Shown piece by piece: positions 41,436 to 52,683 of a stretch of DNA of 64,000 nt. The stretch is from an uncultured Owenweeksia sp. GTDB taxonomy: Bacteria; Bacteroidota; Bacteroidia; Flavobacteriales; Schleiferiaceae. The position numbers and the translations under genes were made by a program. The stretch lies in NCBI GenBank assembly GCA_937146805.1, contig CAKZRR010000021.1:89379-153378 (forward strand). Reading direction: 5' to 3'. Below the pieces are notes generated by a model, which was not told the DNA's origin, made no database searches, and saw only the letters and a list, made by a program, of their open reading frames with translations. Each line of letters begins with the position of its first letter. Within the stretch, counting starts at the first letter, position 1.

Positions 41436-42368
41436 TTACTCTAATAATTGGGAACTAATAGACTCATGACGGTGCACCTTTTGCATTACATCAGCAAAAA
41501 AGTTGGCCACCGAAATAACTCTAATTTTATTTGAATGCTGGCCTTGCGGAATAGTATCCGTAATTACCAGCTCCGTTAATTTTGAATTTTCAATACGCTC
41601 TAAGGCCTTACCCGAAAGCACACCATGTGTACAATAGGCTCGTACACTTTTAGCCCCTTGCTCCATCAACATATCAGCCGCTTTGGTAAGTGTTCCAGCT
41701 GTATCAATCATATCATCAATCAACACTACGTTACGGCCCTCTACATTACCAATCACCGTCATTTTATCAATAACATTGGCTTTTTTACGCTGCTTATAGC
41801 AGATCACCACCTCGCTGGTAAGCCATTTTGCATAGGCATTGGCTCTTTTACTACCTCCCATATCGGGTGATGCGATAGTTAAATCCTCAAGCTGTAGGCT
41901 TTTTATATCCGGCACAAAAAGAGATGAAGCGAATACATGATCTACTGGCACCTCAAAAAATCCTTGAATTTGATCGGCATGCAAGTCCATCGTCATAATG
42001 CGAGTAGCACCTGCTGTTTCCAACATCTTAGCTACCATTTTGGCACCTATGGGTACTCTTGCTTTATCTTTTCTATCCTGACGTGCCCATCCAAAATAAG
42101 GCATTACAGCTGTAATATGCTTAGCCGATGCTCTTTTGGCAGCATCAATCATCAATAAAAGCTCCATTAAATTTTGCGTAGGCTGCATGGTGCTACCTAT
42201 CAAAAATACGCGACCACCTCTTACCGTTTCTTCAAACGAAGGTTGAAATTCGCCATCACTAAACTCGGTTAACTCAATATTCCCAACGGTTACACCGTAG
42301 GCTTGAGCAATCTTTTCGGCCATTGCGGCTGAGCTGCGTACTGCAAATATTTTAGCGGTTGGTCCCAA
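41436..42368 (-). CDS. prs: ribose-phosphate pyrophosphokinase
   Basis: 310 residues. It makes PRPP from ribose 5-phosphate and ATP for nucleotide, histidine and NAD synthesis. The PRPP-binding motif is VVLIDDMIDTAGTLTKA. The pyrophosphate/ATP region YFGWARQDRKDKARVPI, and TMDLHADQIQGFF, are also visible. The start is a TTG at 42368: an in-frame TAA lies immediately before it, and no ATG preserves the first beta strand (AKIFAVRSS). An AAAGGAT purine stretch lies about 8 bases before the TTG. The promoter is likely the TACATTTG box at 42427-42420. Confidence 0.95.
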   Translation of the reverse strand: MGPTAKIFAVRSSAAMAEKIAQAYGVTVGNIELTEFSDGEFQPSFEETVRGGRVFLIGSTMQPTQNLMELLLMIDAAKRASAKHITAVMPYFGWARQDRKDKARVPIGAKMVAKMLETAGATRIMTMDLHADQIQGFFEVPVDHVFASSLFVPDIKSLQLEDLTIASPDMGGSKRANAYAKWLTSEVVICYKQRKKANVIDKMTVIGNVEGRNVVLIDDMIDTAGTLTKAADMLMEQGAKSVRAYCTHGVLSGKALERIENSKLTELVITDTIPQGQHSNKIRVISVANFFADVMQKVHRHESISSQLLE

Positions 42369-42419
42369 TTAGTTAATCCTTTGGTATTGTTGATTTTATA
42401 TGCCTTTTAAAAAGGGGTG

Positions 42420-42427
42420 CAAATGTA
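42420..42427 (-). promoter_or_regulatory. -7 box (TAnnTTTG) of the prs-rplY-pth operon
   Basis: The minus strand reads TACATTTG, an exact match, about 50 bases upstream of the prs TTG start. This gives the operon a leader of ordinary length, unlike the near-leaderless promoters nearby. Confidence 0.5.
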
Positions 42428-42598
42428 AATAATAATTCGCTAAGAAATATAGCTTTCAATTGGCCTATTTAAAAAATACCTTAAATATTTTGGTGGATAG
42501 AAAATACATTAGCAATTTTGCCGACCGTTTAAGGGGATATGATGAAATGACACAGCCATACTTTTATGGTTGCTGCTAATTAGACTAACCCTTTTGAG

Positions 42599-42680
42599 GC
42601 CCAGATGGCGGAATTGGTAGACGCGTTGGTCTCAAACACCAATATCTTCGGATGTGCCGGTTCGACCCCGGCTCTGGGTA
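42599..42680 (+). tRNA. tRNA-Leu (CAA)
   Basis: 82 bases with a long variable arm. The acceptor GCCCAGA pairs with TCTGGGT (one G.T at the end). The anticodon loop CTCAAAC gives CAA (reads UUG), and the T arm has CGGTTCGACCCCG. CCA is not encoded. A short ORF on the same strand that spans the tRNA is an artefact of its sequence. Confidence 0.95.
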
Positions 42681-42685
42681 CTTTC

Positions 42686-42715
42686 AAAACCTCGCTTTTT
42701 AAAGCGGGGTTTTTT
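42686..42715 (+). terminator. rho-independent terminator of tRNA-Leu
   Basis: CCTCGCTTT pairs with AAAGCGGGG (one T.G pair) across a two-base loop, flanked by A4 and followed by T6. Confidence 0.88.
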
Positions 42716-42817
42716 ATTTTCAGCCATTTTGCTATAAGAAATTTCTTTACTATTTTGTATTTTTGTCGTACTTTGAGCAGCTCTTTCCGCTTTATTAAAG
42801 TTTAATCCTGCAAAACA

Positions 42818-45199
42818 ATGAAAACCTTATTATCCAATCTCGTCATTTTATTGTCTTTTTCACTGAACCTATCGGCTCAAAACCATGTTTTTGAATGGGC
42901 TACTTCTGCAGGTGGCATGGGGAAAGACTACAGCAGCTGCATAACAACCGATGCCGCTGGAAATGTATATACCGCTGGCTACTTTGAGGGACTGGTAGAT
43001 TTTGACCCAGGGATTGGTATAAGTCAGCTATATACTCATGGAGGTAAAGATATTTTTATCCAGAAAGTGGATTCCACCGGAATTCTAGTTTGGGTTAAAC
43101 AAATTGGTGGTTTAGGTGATGATGAAGCAATGTCTATAAGCATTGACGCAAACGGCTATGTCTACACAACGGGGTATTATAACGATTCGGCAGATTTTAA
43201 TACTGACACTGGGACTACTTTCCTTTCAACCACTAGCGGAAGTAATATTTTCCTACAAAAAATGGATGCAGCTGGAAATTTTTTATGGGCAAAGCAAACT
43301 GGAAGCTTGGGAAACGATTTTGGTCGAGCCATTACAACTGACGTAAACGGAAATGTTTATGTAACAGGTCGCTTTTTTGGTTCAGTTGACTTTGACCCTG
43401 ACACAACCACAAGCACTTTAAGTGCCACTGGTGGCTCTGATATCTTCGTTGAAAAATTTGATGCCTTTGGTAATTTTTCTTGGGCAAAAAAAATGGGTGG
43501 CAGTACGGAAGACGAAGGCTGGGCCATTACCACGGACCTCAGCGGCAACGTTTACACCACTGGTGTTTTTCGTGGAGTTGCTGATTTTGACCCAAACGCA
43601 GGAACATTCTACCTAGCATCAGCGGGAGGACGTGACATTTTCATTCAAAAACTCAGCTCTTCCGGTACATACCTCTGGGCTAAAAGGTTCGGATCCTCTA
43701 ATGATGATGGCGGTAAATCCATCACCATTGATTTTCAAGGAAATCTATTAATCGCAGGAAATTTTATGGGAACAAGTGATTTTGACCCTGGAATAGGCAC
43801 ATCCTTCTTGTCTTCCGCTGGCGCCCGAGATGTTTTTGTTCAAAAACTGGATAACAGTGGCAACCTAATTTGGGTAAAACAATTTGGTGGAAACTCCAAT
43901 GATTATGGTCAATCTATGAGCACAGACACGAACGGAAATATATACCTAACTGGATCTATTTGGGGAACGGCCGATTTTGACCCAGGCCCCGGCACTTATA
44001 ATCTAACCCCACTTGGAACAGTGGATATTTTTATTCAAAAGCTGGATACCTTGGGAGATTTTATTTGGGCCAAGCAAATTGGTGGCTCTGGAAAAGGTGT
44101 AGGGCAATCTATAACAACAGATAACTTCGAGAATATTTACACCACTGGTTACTTCAATAACTCAATTGATTTTAACCCTGGCTCGGGAACTTTAAACTTA
44201 ACGCGCGTAGGAGACTGGGATATATTTACTCAAAAAATGACACTGTGTAAACCAGTATCCGCCACTGATATACAAACGGTTTGCGACTCACTAACTTGGA
44301 TTGACGGAATCACTTACAGCTCTAACAACAACACCGCCACACACAACATTCTTGGAGGAGCATCTACGGGCTGTGACTCTATGGTAACTCTAGACCTAAC
44401 GGTCATAAGCACTGCGCAAAAAACGGACTCAATTATTGCCTGCGAATCTTATACTTGGATTAACGGACTTACGTATCGCTCCAACAACAATTTAGCAACC
44501 TATATTATTCTTGCTGGTGCATCAACTGGTTGTGATTCAATAGTTACTCTTGATCTCACGATTTTGCCAAAATCTAGTGGAACAGATTCGATAACTTCGT
44601 GTAAGCCAATAACCTGGATTGACGGTGGCACGTATAGCTCTAGTTTTAGCGGAGCTACGTTTACAATAAATGGAGGAGCCTCAAACGGCTGTGACTCGTT
44701 AGTCTTTCTTGATTTAACCATTAATGGAGCTTTTGATACGACCACTTCGCTAAGCGGTCTTACCATTACTTCCAATGAACACAACTCTACCTATCAATGG
44801 CTGAATTGCGACAGTAATTATAGCGCCATACCTGGTGACACAAATATCAGTTTTACAGCAACAGCCAACGGTAATTATGCCGTGCAACTTATCGATATAA
44901 ATGGCTGCATAGATACTTCAGCATGCGTTGCAATTACTGATGTGGGGCTTTGGGATGGCGCCATGAAAACTGGAGTTCACATTTTCCCCAATCCCACAGA
45001 TGGAGACTTTGCCATTCAATTTGATAATACTGCTGAAAACGTAGTCATCAACATTTACAACACCAGTGGGCAGCTATTACAAAATGCAAACCACCGGAAT
45101 GCCGACATCCTTCATTTAAAGTTAAATCAGCCCGCAGGAGTTTACTTAATTGAAGTTAGTACTACACACGGAAAAGAAACTTTTAGGCTTATTAAGTAA
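42818..45199 (+). CDS. SBBP-repeat (beta-propeller) secreted protein with T9SS sorting domain
   Basis: 793 residues with signal peptide (LLSFSLNLSAQ). Residues 25-480 hold about nine near-identical SBBP-type repeats (DxxGNVYTTGxFxGxxDFDP..., then DIFIQKLD..GxFxWAKQxGG). Each should form a propeller blade or similar. Three cysteine modules follow (CDSLTWIDGITYSS ... GCDSMVTLDLTV type), then an Ig-like segment (YQWLNCDSNY, NGCIDTSACV) and a T9SS sorting domain (HIFPNPTDGDF ... GVYLIEV). The Ig-like segment and cysteine module are shared with the protein at 703-2070. It is a surface or secreted protein of unknown ligand. Repeats make this gene prone to length variation. Confidence 0.88.
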   Translation: MKTLLSNLVILLSFSLNLSAQNHVFEWATSAGGMGKDYSSCITTDAAGNVYTAGYFEGLVDFDPGIGISQLYTHGGKDIFIQKVDSTGILVWVKQIGGLGDDEAMSISIDANGYVYTTGYYNDSADFNTDTGTTFLSTTSGSNIFLQKMDAAGNFLWAKQTGSLGNDFGRAITTDVNGNVYVTGRFFGSVDFDPDTTTSTLSATGGSDIFVEKFDAFGNFSWAKKMGGSTEDEGWAITTDLSGNVYTTGVFRGVADFDPNAGTFYLASAGGRDIFIQKLSSSGTYLWAKRFGSSNDDGGKSITIDFQGNLLIAGNFMGTSDFDPGIGTSFLSSAGARDVFVQKLDNSGNLIWVKQFGGNSNDYGQSMSTDTNGNIYLTGSIWGTADFDPGPGTYNLTPLGTVDIFIQKLDTLGDFIWAKQIGGSGKGVGQSITTDNFENIYTTGYFNNSIDFNPGSGTLNLTRVGDWDIFTQKMTLCKPVSATDIQTVCDSLTWIDGITYSSNNNTATHNILGGASTGCDSMVTLDLTVISTAQKTDSIIACESYTWINGLTYRSNNNLATYIILAGASTGCDSIVTLDLTILPKSSGTDSITSCKPITWIDGGTYSSSFSGATFTINGGASNGCDSLVFLDLTINGAFDTTTSLSGLTITSNEHNSTYQWLNCDSNYSAIPGDTNISFTATANGNYAVQLIDINGCIDTSACVAITDVGLWDGAMKTGVHIFPNPTDGDFAIQFDNTAENVVINIYNTSGQLLQNANHRNADILHLKLNQPAGVYLIEVSTTHGKETFRLIK

Positions 45200-45239
45200 G
45201 ACTCGTTTAACCTACTCCTACAACGAGTTTAAAGGCTTT

Positions 45240-45304
45240 CTGTACCACATTGACTTAATTCGCTGAAGAACAATTTTTCAGCGAATTAAGTCAATGTGCT
45301 ACAG
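45240..45304. repeat. 65-bp intergenic palindrome
   Basis: 22-bp perfect arms (45246-45267 and 45277-45298) with a 9-base loop GAACAATTT. The pairing continues for 5 more pairs on the outside after a single C/C mismatch (CTGTA with TACAG). It lies between the SBBP protein gene and the sulfotransferase gene. No T tract follows either side. It may be an unusual terminator, a stable RNA hairpin or a fold-back mobile remnant. Confidence 0.85.
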
Positions 45305-45424
45305 ACCTCATCTCTATTTTAATCGTCTCTTCAAACAAACAGCATAATTTAATACTTTGGCCGCTCCATAATTCACTTAGATAGGTGATACTTCTAAAGC
45401 TTATTATATAAATCCAAACTAATA

Positions 45425-46363
45425 ATGCCCAAAACCAGAGATATTGACTTTTGGGTAATTGGCGCACAAAAAGCGGGCACCAGCTGGCTTTACGAGCAAT
45501 TACACCTGCTGCCTAGCTTTAGTATGTTGCCCATTAAGGAACTCCATTATTTTGATCGAGATCCAAAATACCCCTCGCCCAATAAGCTTTCGGAAACACA
45601 ATTAAGTAAGAGGCTTAAGAATTCAAAATGGCGAAAACCAGCCTTACAAAAAGTGCTCTCTAAACTGAAAGCAGGAAAACTTGATGAGGCGCAGTTTTAT
45701 TGGAAATGGCACTTTTCTAATTATGACGATGCATGGTACCACTCTTTGTTTTTAAAAGGCGATGGTCTTAAAGGAGAAATAACACCCAGCTATTCGATAC
45801 TAGAGGTAGAGGACATAAAAAAAATGTATTCCTTGGCGCCTGATGCCAAAATCATACTAATACTGCGTAATCCTATCGAAAGAGCCTGGTCACATTACCG
45901 CTATAGTACCCGAAAAAACAACCATTTTTCGGAGACAGATATTGATACCCATCAAATTATTGAGTTTCTAAATTCAAAGGCGCAGATGAACCGATCGGAT
46001 TATATTAAAACGATTAACAACTATTTAGAAGTCTTCCCGAAAGAGCAAGTTCTTCTGGGGTTTTACGATGCTATTGTTGACAAACCCGAACAGCTTTTAA
46101 CTGAAATCACTTCTTTTATTGGAGATGTTCCTCCAAACGAGATTAACGAAAATACTCAACTACAAAAAGTATTCAACCGATCTAGAAGCATAGATTGCCC
46201 AGCTGAAATTAAAGAGCACCTAAAATCCATTTACTACCCTCAAATAAAAGAACTAGCTGCCAGCTACGGTGGGTATTGCGCTCAATGGCTAGAGAAAACC
46301 TATAATGAAATGCTTGACAGAGACCGAAACCCTCTCAATCCTACCACTTTGGCCAAAACCTAA
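45425..46363 (+). CDS. sulfotransferase domain protein
   Basis: 312 residues, no signal peptide. The 5'-phosphosulfate-binding loop is in FWVIGAQKAGTSWLYEQL and the 3'-phosphate-binding motif in IILILRNPIERAWSHY, as in PAPS-dependent sulfotransferases of the Sulfotransfer_1/3 families. It would transfer sulfate from PAPS to a carbohydrate, lipid or protein hydroxyl or amino group. The acceptor is unknown. It stands alone between the palindrome and the thiamine riboswitch, and no glycan or PAPS genes are adjacent. Confidence 0.88.
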   Translation: MPKTRDIDFWVIGAQKAGTSWLYEQLHLLPSFSMLPIKELHYFDRDPKYPSPNKLSETQLSKRLKNSKWRKPALQKVLSKLKAGKLDEAQFYWKWHFSNYDDAWYHSLFLKGDGLKGEITPSYSILEVEDIKKMYSLAPDAKIILILRNPIERAWSHYRYSTRKNNHFSETDIDTHQIIEFLNSKAQMNRSDYIKTINNYLEVFPKEQVLLGFYDAIVDKPEQLLTEITSFIGDVPPNEINENTQLQKVFNRSRSIDCPAEIKEHLKSIYYPQIKELAASYGGYCAQWLEKTYNEMLDRDRNPLNPTTLAKT

Positions 46364-46451
46364 AACAACTTGCTTATGGGTAAACGGTTCAAAATCCGTT
46401 AATAACATTCTATCAAACTAACCCTAATTATTTTTAAATTTACCCCGCAAA

Positions 46452-46534
46452 CTTTAGGGGTGTTCTAATTGTTAGAACTGAGAAATACCCTTTGAACCTG
46501 ATGTGGTTAGTACCACCGAAGGGAAAAGTTAAGG
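46452..46534 (+). promoter_or_regulatory. TPP (thi-box) riboswitch
   Basis: The conserved TPP aptamer elements appear in order: AGGGGTG, ACTGAGA, ACCCTTTGAACCTGAT, GTTAGTACC and CGAAGGGAA. It lies upstream of thiS and the whole thiamine operon, so TPP should switch expression off. The expression platform lies in about 46535-46631 and its mode (terminator or start-site sequestering) was not resolved. Confidence 0.95.
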
Positions 46535-46631
46535 TTCACAAAGAACACCTTCCTTTTCAGGCGCCCCATAAGTTAGGCACCATTCAAAGTCACCCTTTTA
46601 GCATTTGCAGTAGCAATTAATAAAACGCGCT

Positions 46632-46835
46632 ATGATAACGGTAAGGGTAAATGAGGTTTCTATCGAAATTGAAGAAACCACCAATATTCATCAACTACTT
46701 AACAAAGTGAATAGCAGTACCCAAGGTGTGGCATTGGCCATTAACAACACTATTGTGGGAAAAGATGGTTGGGACACGCAGTTATTTCAAGCCAACGATA
46801 ATATCTTAATTATTAAAGCCACCCAAGGAGGATAA
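46632..46835 (+). CDS. thiS: thiamine biosynthesis sulfur carrier protein
   Basis: 67 residues with a ubiquitin-like fold and the C-terminal di-glycine (ATQGG) that is adenylated and thiocarboxylated. First gene after the TPP riboswitch. The thiocarboxylate donates sulfur to ThiG for thiazole formation. The partner ThiF-rhodanese fusion is encoded at the operon end. Confidence 0.95.
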   Translation: MITVRVNEVSIEIEETTNIHQLLNKVNSSTQGVALAINNTIVGKDGWDTQLFQANDNILIIKATQGG

Positions 46836-46838
46836 TAA

Positions 46839-48716
<1,878 letters not shown>

Positions 48717-48726
48717 GCGATAGAAT

Positions 48727-49344
48727 ATGGTGGTTTTAATAGCTCCTGAAAGGGATGTAAAAGATGAAATAGTGACGCTAAACCAGCTTTTTGAAGCTGG
48801 TTTAGCCACCTACCATTTGCGCAAACCCAACAAGAGCTTAGGTGAACATCAAACGTATTTAGAGGAAATTGATAAGCAGTACCACAACCGCATCATGTTG
48901 CATTATCACCACGAGCTAAGCTCTAGTTTTGATGTAAAAGGTATTCACTTTCAAGAACAAAAAAGACGTAACTGTTTAGAGCGATCGAACAGCTACTTTG
49001 AAGACTTACCATTAAAAGGTAAAAGTATGAGCAGTTCATTCCATGAGCTGGAAGAACTCAAAAACTGCCCTGTTAATTTTGACTACCACCTTTTGAGCCC
49101 TGTATTTTCATCTATTTCTAAAGTTAATTACCGAGGCCGAAACTTTGATGTAAATGCGATAAAGAAAACCATAATTGGGATGGGTGGTGCCACAACTAAT
49201 AACCTTGCTGAGTTTACCAAACTCGGTTTTAAAGGGGTAGGCGTTTTAGGCGGTATTTGGAATGCCCCGAAACCTGTGGATGCCTTTAAAAAAATCCAGG
49301 ATTATTTTAAAATGCCAGAGCACAAAACAATAGCAGCGCTTTAA
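48727..49344 (+). CDS. ThiE/TenI-like TIM-barrel protein, divergent
   Basis: 205 residues of the thiamine phosphate synthase/TenI superfamily (HLRKPNKSLGEH, GMGGATTNNLAEFTKLGFKG, GVLGGIWN). Compared with the ThiE encoded later in the operon, the pyrophosphate-binding segment G-P-x-T-T-T-K is replaced by LLSPVFSSISKVNYRG, and the N-D pair after strand 3 by HYHHEL. It may be a TenI-type thiazole tautomerase or a ThiE with altered activity. It overlaps thiD by one base (TAATG). Confidence 0.75.
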   Translation: MVVLIAPERDVKDEIVTLNQLFEAGLATYHLRKPNKSLGEHQTYLEEIDKQYHNRIMLHYHHELSSSFDVKGIHFQEQKRRNCLERSNSYFEDLPLKGKSMSSSFHELEELKNCPVNFDYHLLSPVFSSISKVNYRGRNFDVNAIKKTIIGMGGATTNNLAEFTKLGFKGVGVLGGIWNAPKPVDAFKKIQDYFKMPEHKTIAAL

Positions 49345-50153
49345 TGGAAAAAGAAAATGGACATATCCGCGCTGCATCACCCTTAGCCACCACAAATGGC
49401 ATTTTAAGCATTGCGGGCTTAGACCCTTGCAGCGGTGCTGGGCTTACGGCCGATTTAAAAACATTTGAGGCGCATGGCTTGTATGGACTTACAGTTTGTA
49501 CGGCTATTACCATCCAAAATGATGTGGCCTTTAAAGCAGCTCACTGGGTTGACCTAGAAGTTATTTTGGAGCAAATAGAAACCTTATTTGAGCGTTTTGA
49601 AATTGCGGTGGTAAAAGTGGGCATTGTTAAAAATTGGCAAAGCTTAGCGATGATAATCGAAAAATTGTTTCAGCTCAATACAAACATTAAAATTGTGCTA
49701 GACCCTATTTTAAAAGCTACAGCTGGTAGCGACTTTCATGAAAATGCTAGTACCGCCTTATTGGACAGTATTTTGGATAAAGTATATGTGATTACACCCA
49801 ATTACGAAGAAATTCAAAATTTATATCCCGTGAAAACGGCAACTGAAACCATTGCCCACCTTAGCGCACAAACCAATGTATATTTAAAAGGCGGCCACCG
49901 AAAGGATGCCCCTGGCTTAGACATTTTATACACTAAAAATATAGCCCCATTAAATATTGAACCTGGCCAAGCAAAAGTTTATGCCAAGCACGGAAGTGGT
50001 TGTGTATTGTCTAGTGCCATAGCCAGTTATTTGCAGTTAGGTTTATCGCTTGAAAAAGCCGTGGTTAAGGCAAAACAATACATTGAAACGTTTTTAGCCT
50101 CTAACAAAAGTTTATTAGGAAACCATTCAAAATTAGTGGCGTATGATTCCTAA
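49344..50153 (+). CDS. thiD: hydroxymethylpyrimidine/phosphomethylpyrimidine kinase
   Basis: 269 residues of the ribokinase family. It phosphorylates HMP and HMP-P to HMP-PP. Motifs: IAGLDPCSGAGLTADLKTF near the N-terminus, VLDPILKATAGSDF, TPNYEEI and the C-terminal GSGCVLSSAIASYLQ with catalytic Cys/anion hole. Overlaps ThiE by 11 bases, so translation is probably coupled. Confidence 0.95.
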   Translation: MEKENGHIRAASPLATTNGILSIAGLDPCSGAGLTADLKTFEAHGLYGLTVCTAITIQNDVAFKAAHWVDLEVILEQIETLFERFEIAVVKVGIVKNWQSLAMIIEKLFQLNTNIKIVLDPILKATAGSDFHENASTALLDSILDKVYVITPNYEEIQNLYPVKTATETIAHLSAQTNVYLKGGHRKDAPGLDILYTKNIAPLNIEPGQAKVYAKHGSGCVLSSAIASYLQLGLSLEKAVVKAKQYIETFLASNKSLLGNHSKLVAYDS

Positions 50154-50793
50154 ACTACATTATATATCGCAGGGTAAAACAGCTCAAGAACATCTAAATA
50201 ATATTCAAAGTGCTTGTGGCTCGGGGGCCGAATTAGTGCAGCTTAGGCTTAAAAATTATAGCGAAAGCGAAGTTTTAAAAACGGCCAAAGAAGCCCGCAA
50301 AATCACCGCCCACTTTCAAACTAGGTTGATTATTAACGACCACTACCAAGTGGCCAAAGCCGTAAAGACAGATGGCGTGCATTTGGGGAAAAATGATGCT
50401 TGCCCCAGCGTAGTGCGCAAAGAGCTGGAGCGCTGGCAGGTTATTGGAGGTACGGCCAACACCTTGGAGGATTGTGAAGTTTTGATTGCCAAAGAAGTAG
50501 ATTATATAGGGTTGGGGCCTTTTAAGTTTACCACCACAAAAAAGAACTTAAGTCCTGTTTTGGGTCTGGCTGGTTACCGCGCCATTTTAGATGCTTTACA
50601 AACCCGCACACCCATTATAGCCGTGGGCGGGATAGATTTAAAAAGCGTTTCAGATATTTTAGAAACAGGCCTGTATGGTGTAGCCGTTTCGGGGGCCATA
50701 AGCCAAAATTTTAATAGCATCGGTGAATTTAAAGAGCTGCTAAACCGAGCTCCCATTCAAGATCAAGTTTGGACACCGAACCAAAAAAAATAA
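50143..50793 (+). CDS. thiE: thiamine phosphate synthase
   Basis: 216 residues. It joins HMP-PP and thiazole phosphate to give thiamine phosphate. Canonical residues are present: [30 protein letters not shown] (the ND pair), [14 protein letters not shown] (pyrophosphate-binding Thr/Lys) and PIIAVGGI. It is the more canonical of the operon's two ThiE-like proteins. One base separates its stop from thiG. Confidence 0.95.
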   Translation: MIPKLHYISQGKTAQEHLNNIQSACGSGAELVQLRLKNYSESEVLKTAKEARKITAHFQTRLIINDHYQVAKAVKTDGVHLGKNDACPSVVRKELERWQVIGGTANTLEDCEVLIAKEVDYIGLGPFKFTTTKKNLSPVLGLAGYRAILDALQTRTPIIAVGGIDLKSVSDILETGLYGVAVSGAISQNFNSIGEFKELLNRAPIQDQVWTPNQKK

Positions 50794-50794
50794 C

Positions 50795-51568
50795 ATGACA
50801 GACACATTAAAAATAGCAGACAAAACTTTTGAATCGCGCTTGTTTACGGGGACAGGTAAATTTAGCAGTTCGCAAAAAATGCGTGAAGCCATTATAGCCT
50901 CTAAAAGTGAGTTAGTAACCGTAGCCCTTAAAAGGGTAGAGATGCACAATGAGTCGGATGATATTTTGGTACACCTCAACGAAAACCATATTAACTTACT
51001 GCCCAATACCTCAGGTGTGCGCACGGCCAAAGAAGCCATTTTTGCGGCAGAATTAGCGCGCGAAGCCCTAGAGACTAATTGGGTGAAATTAGAAATCCAT
51101 CCAGACCCAAAGTATTTATTGCCCGACCCCATTGAAACTTTAAAAGCGGCCGAAGAGCTGGTAAAAAAAGGTTTTGTAGTAATGCCATATATCCATGCCG
51201 ACCCTGTGCTTTGCAAGCGATTGGAAGAAGTGGGCGTACAATGCGTAATGCCACTGGGCGCACCTATAGGCAGTAATAAAGGCTTAAGAACCTTGGAATT
51301 TTTAGAAATTATTATTGAGCAAAGCACGGTGCCGGTTATTGTAGATGCGGGTATTGGAGCACCATCTCATGCGGCTTTTGCTATGGAACTAGGTGCCGAT
51401 GCTGTTTTGGTAAATACGGCCATCGCGGTAGCGCAAAACCCCGTAGAAATGGGCATTGCTTTTAAAATGGCGGTAGAAGCTGGTCGCCTTGCTTACACGG
51501 CCAAACTGGCGCCTGTAAAGCAACATGCCGAGGCCAGCAGCCCACTAACTTCTTTTTTGAATGAGTAA
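50795..51568 (+). CDS. thiG: thiazole synthase
   Basis: 257 residues, TIM barrel. It condenses DXP, dehydroglycine and the ThiS thiocarboxylate into the thiazole. The Schiff-base lysine lies in [10 protein letters not shown]; also [17 protein letters not shown] and [22 protein letters not shown]. ThiG forms a complex with ThiH, whose gene overlaps by 8 bases. Confidence 0.97.
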   Translation: MTDTLKIADKTFESRLFTGTGKFSSSQKMREAIIASKSELVTVALKRVEMHNESDDILVHLNENHINLLPNTSGVRTAKEAIFAAELAREALETNWVKLEIHPDPKYLLPDPIETLKAAEELVKKGFVVMPYIHADPVLCKRLEEVGVQCVMPLGAPIGSNKGLRTLEFLEIIIEQSTVPVIVDAGIGAPSHAAFAMELGADAVLVNTAIAVAQNPVEMGIAFKMAVEAGRLAYTAKLAPVKQHAEASSPLTSFLNE

Positions 51569-52682
51569 TTTTAAAGACACCTTTGATTCATACGATTGGG
51601 ATTCCTTGGAAAAGGAAATCTATGCCTTTACCGAAGCGGATGTACGCCAGGTTTTGGCGAAAGATAAAATTAGCTTAACGGATTTTAAGGCCTTGATTTC
51701 ACCTGCCGCCAAACCCTTTATTGAGCAAATGGCCCAACGAAGCCAAGCCCTTACCAAAAAGCGTTTTGGCAACACCATACAAATGTACATTCCCATGTAC
51801 CTCTCTAACGAGTGCCAAAACATTTGTACCTATTGTGGGTTTAGCATGACCAACAAAATAAAACGTAAAACGCTTAGCGATAAAGAGATTTTAGAGGAAG
51901 TAGCGCACATTAAAAATTTAGGTTACGATCATATTTTATTGGTTACTGGCGAGGCCAACCGAACGGTGGGAGTGCCCTATTTAAAAAATGCCATTCAACT
52001 TATTCAAAAGCACTTTTCTAATATTAGCATTGAGGTACAGCCGCTACATCAAGAAGAATACGAAGAGCTAGTGGCCGAAGGGCTGTATGCCGTGTTGGTG
52101 TATCAAGAAACCTATCATAAAGCTACCTATAAGACACATCACCCTAAGGGGCGAAAATCAAATTTTGACTACCGCTTAGATACGCCCGATAGGCTGGGAA
52201 AAGCAGGCATACACAAAATTGGCATTGGCGCTTTATTTGGCTTAGAAGATTGGCGCGTGGATAGCTTTTACACCGCTTTACATCTTAAATACCTTCAAAA
52301 AACCTACTGGAAAACTAAGTATTCCATCTCTTTTCCTAGGCTGCGACCACACCAAGGAGAAGTGCAACCCAAAGTAGAAATGACCGACACCGATTTGGTA
52401 CAATTAATATGCGCGTATCGTTTGCTAGATGAAGATGTGGAGCTGTCCATGTCCACTCGTGAAAGCGTGAATTTTAGAAACAACATTATTAATTTAGGTA
52501 TTACCTCCATTAGTGCCGAATCTAAAACCAACCCAGGCGGCTATTCGGTAGATCCTCAATCGTTGGAGCAATTTGAAATTTCGGATGAGCGCAACACGCA
52601 AGAAATTATTGAAATGATAAAGAAGGGCGGTTACGAAGTGGTTTGGAAAGATTGGGACAGAAGCTACACCGAACTCGCGTAA
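51561..52682 (+). CDS. thiH: 2-iminoacetate synthase, radical SAM
   Basis: 373 residues. It cleaves tyrosine to dehydroglycine and p-cresol using a radical SAM mechanism. The cluster motif is [10 protein letters not shown] (CxxxCxxC). C-terminal blocks include [28 protein letters not shown] and [14 protein letters not shown]. Its presence means this operon uses the oxygen-sensitive tyrosine route, not the glycine oxidase ThiO. Confidence 0.97.
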   Translation: MSNFKDTFDSYDWDSLEKEIYAFTEADVRQVLAKDKISLTDFKALISPAAKPFIEQMAQRSQALTKKRFGNTIQMYIPMYLSNECQNICTYCGFSMTNKIKRKTLSDKEILEEVAHIKNLGYDHILLVTGEANRTVGVPYLKNAIQLIQKHFSNISIEVQPLHQEEYEELVAEGLYAVLVYQETYHKATYKTHHPKGRKSNFDYRLDTPDRLGKAGIHKIGIGALFGLEDWRVDSFYTALHLKYLQKTYWKTKYSISFPRLRPHQGEVQPKVEMTDTDLVQLICAYRLLDEDVELSMSTRESVNFRNNIINLGITSISAESKTNPGGYSVDPQSLEQFEISDERNTQEIIEMIKKGGYEVVWKDWDRSYTELA

Positions 52683-52683
52683 A

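Noticed and set aside
42605..42805. 66-codon ORF starting MAELVDALVSNT
   Set aside because: It reads through tRNA-Leu and its terminator; this peptide is a known artefact of tRNA-Leu sequence.
42818..44250. SBBP repeats as a possible DNA repeat or mobile array
   Set aside because: The repetition is in the protein (propeller-type repeats) with varied codons; it does not look like a nucleic-acid-level repeat element.
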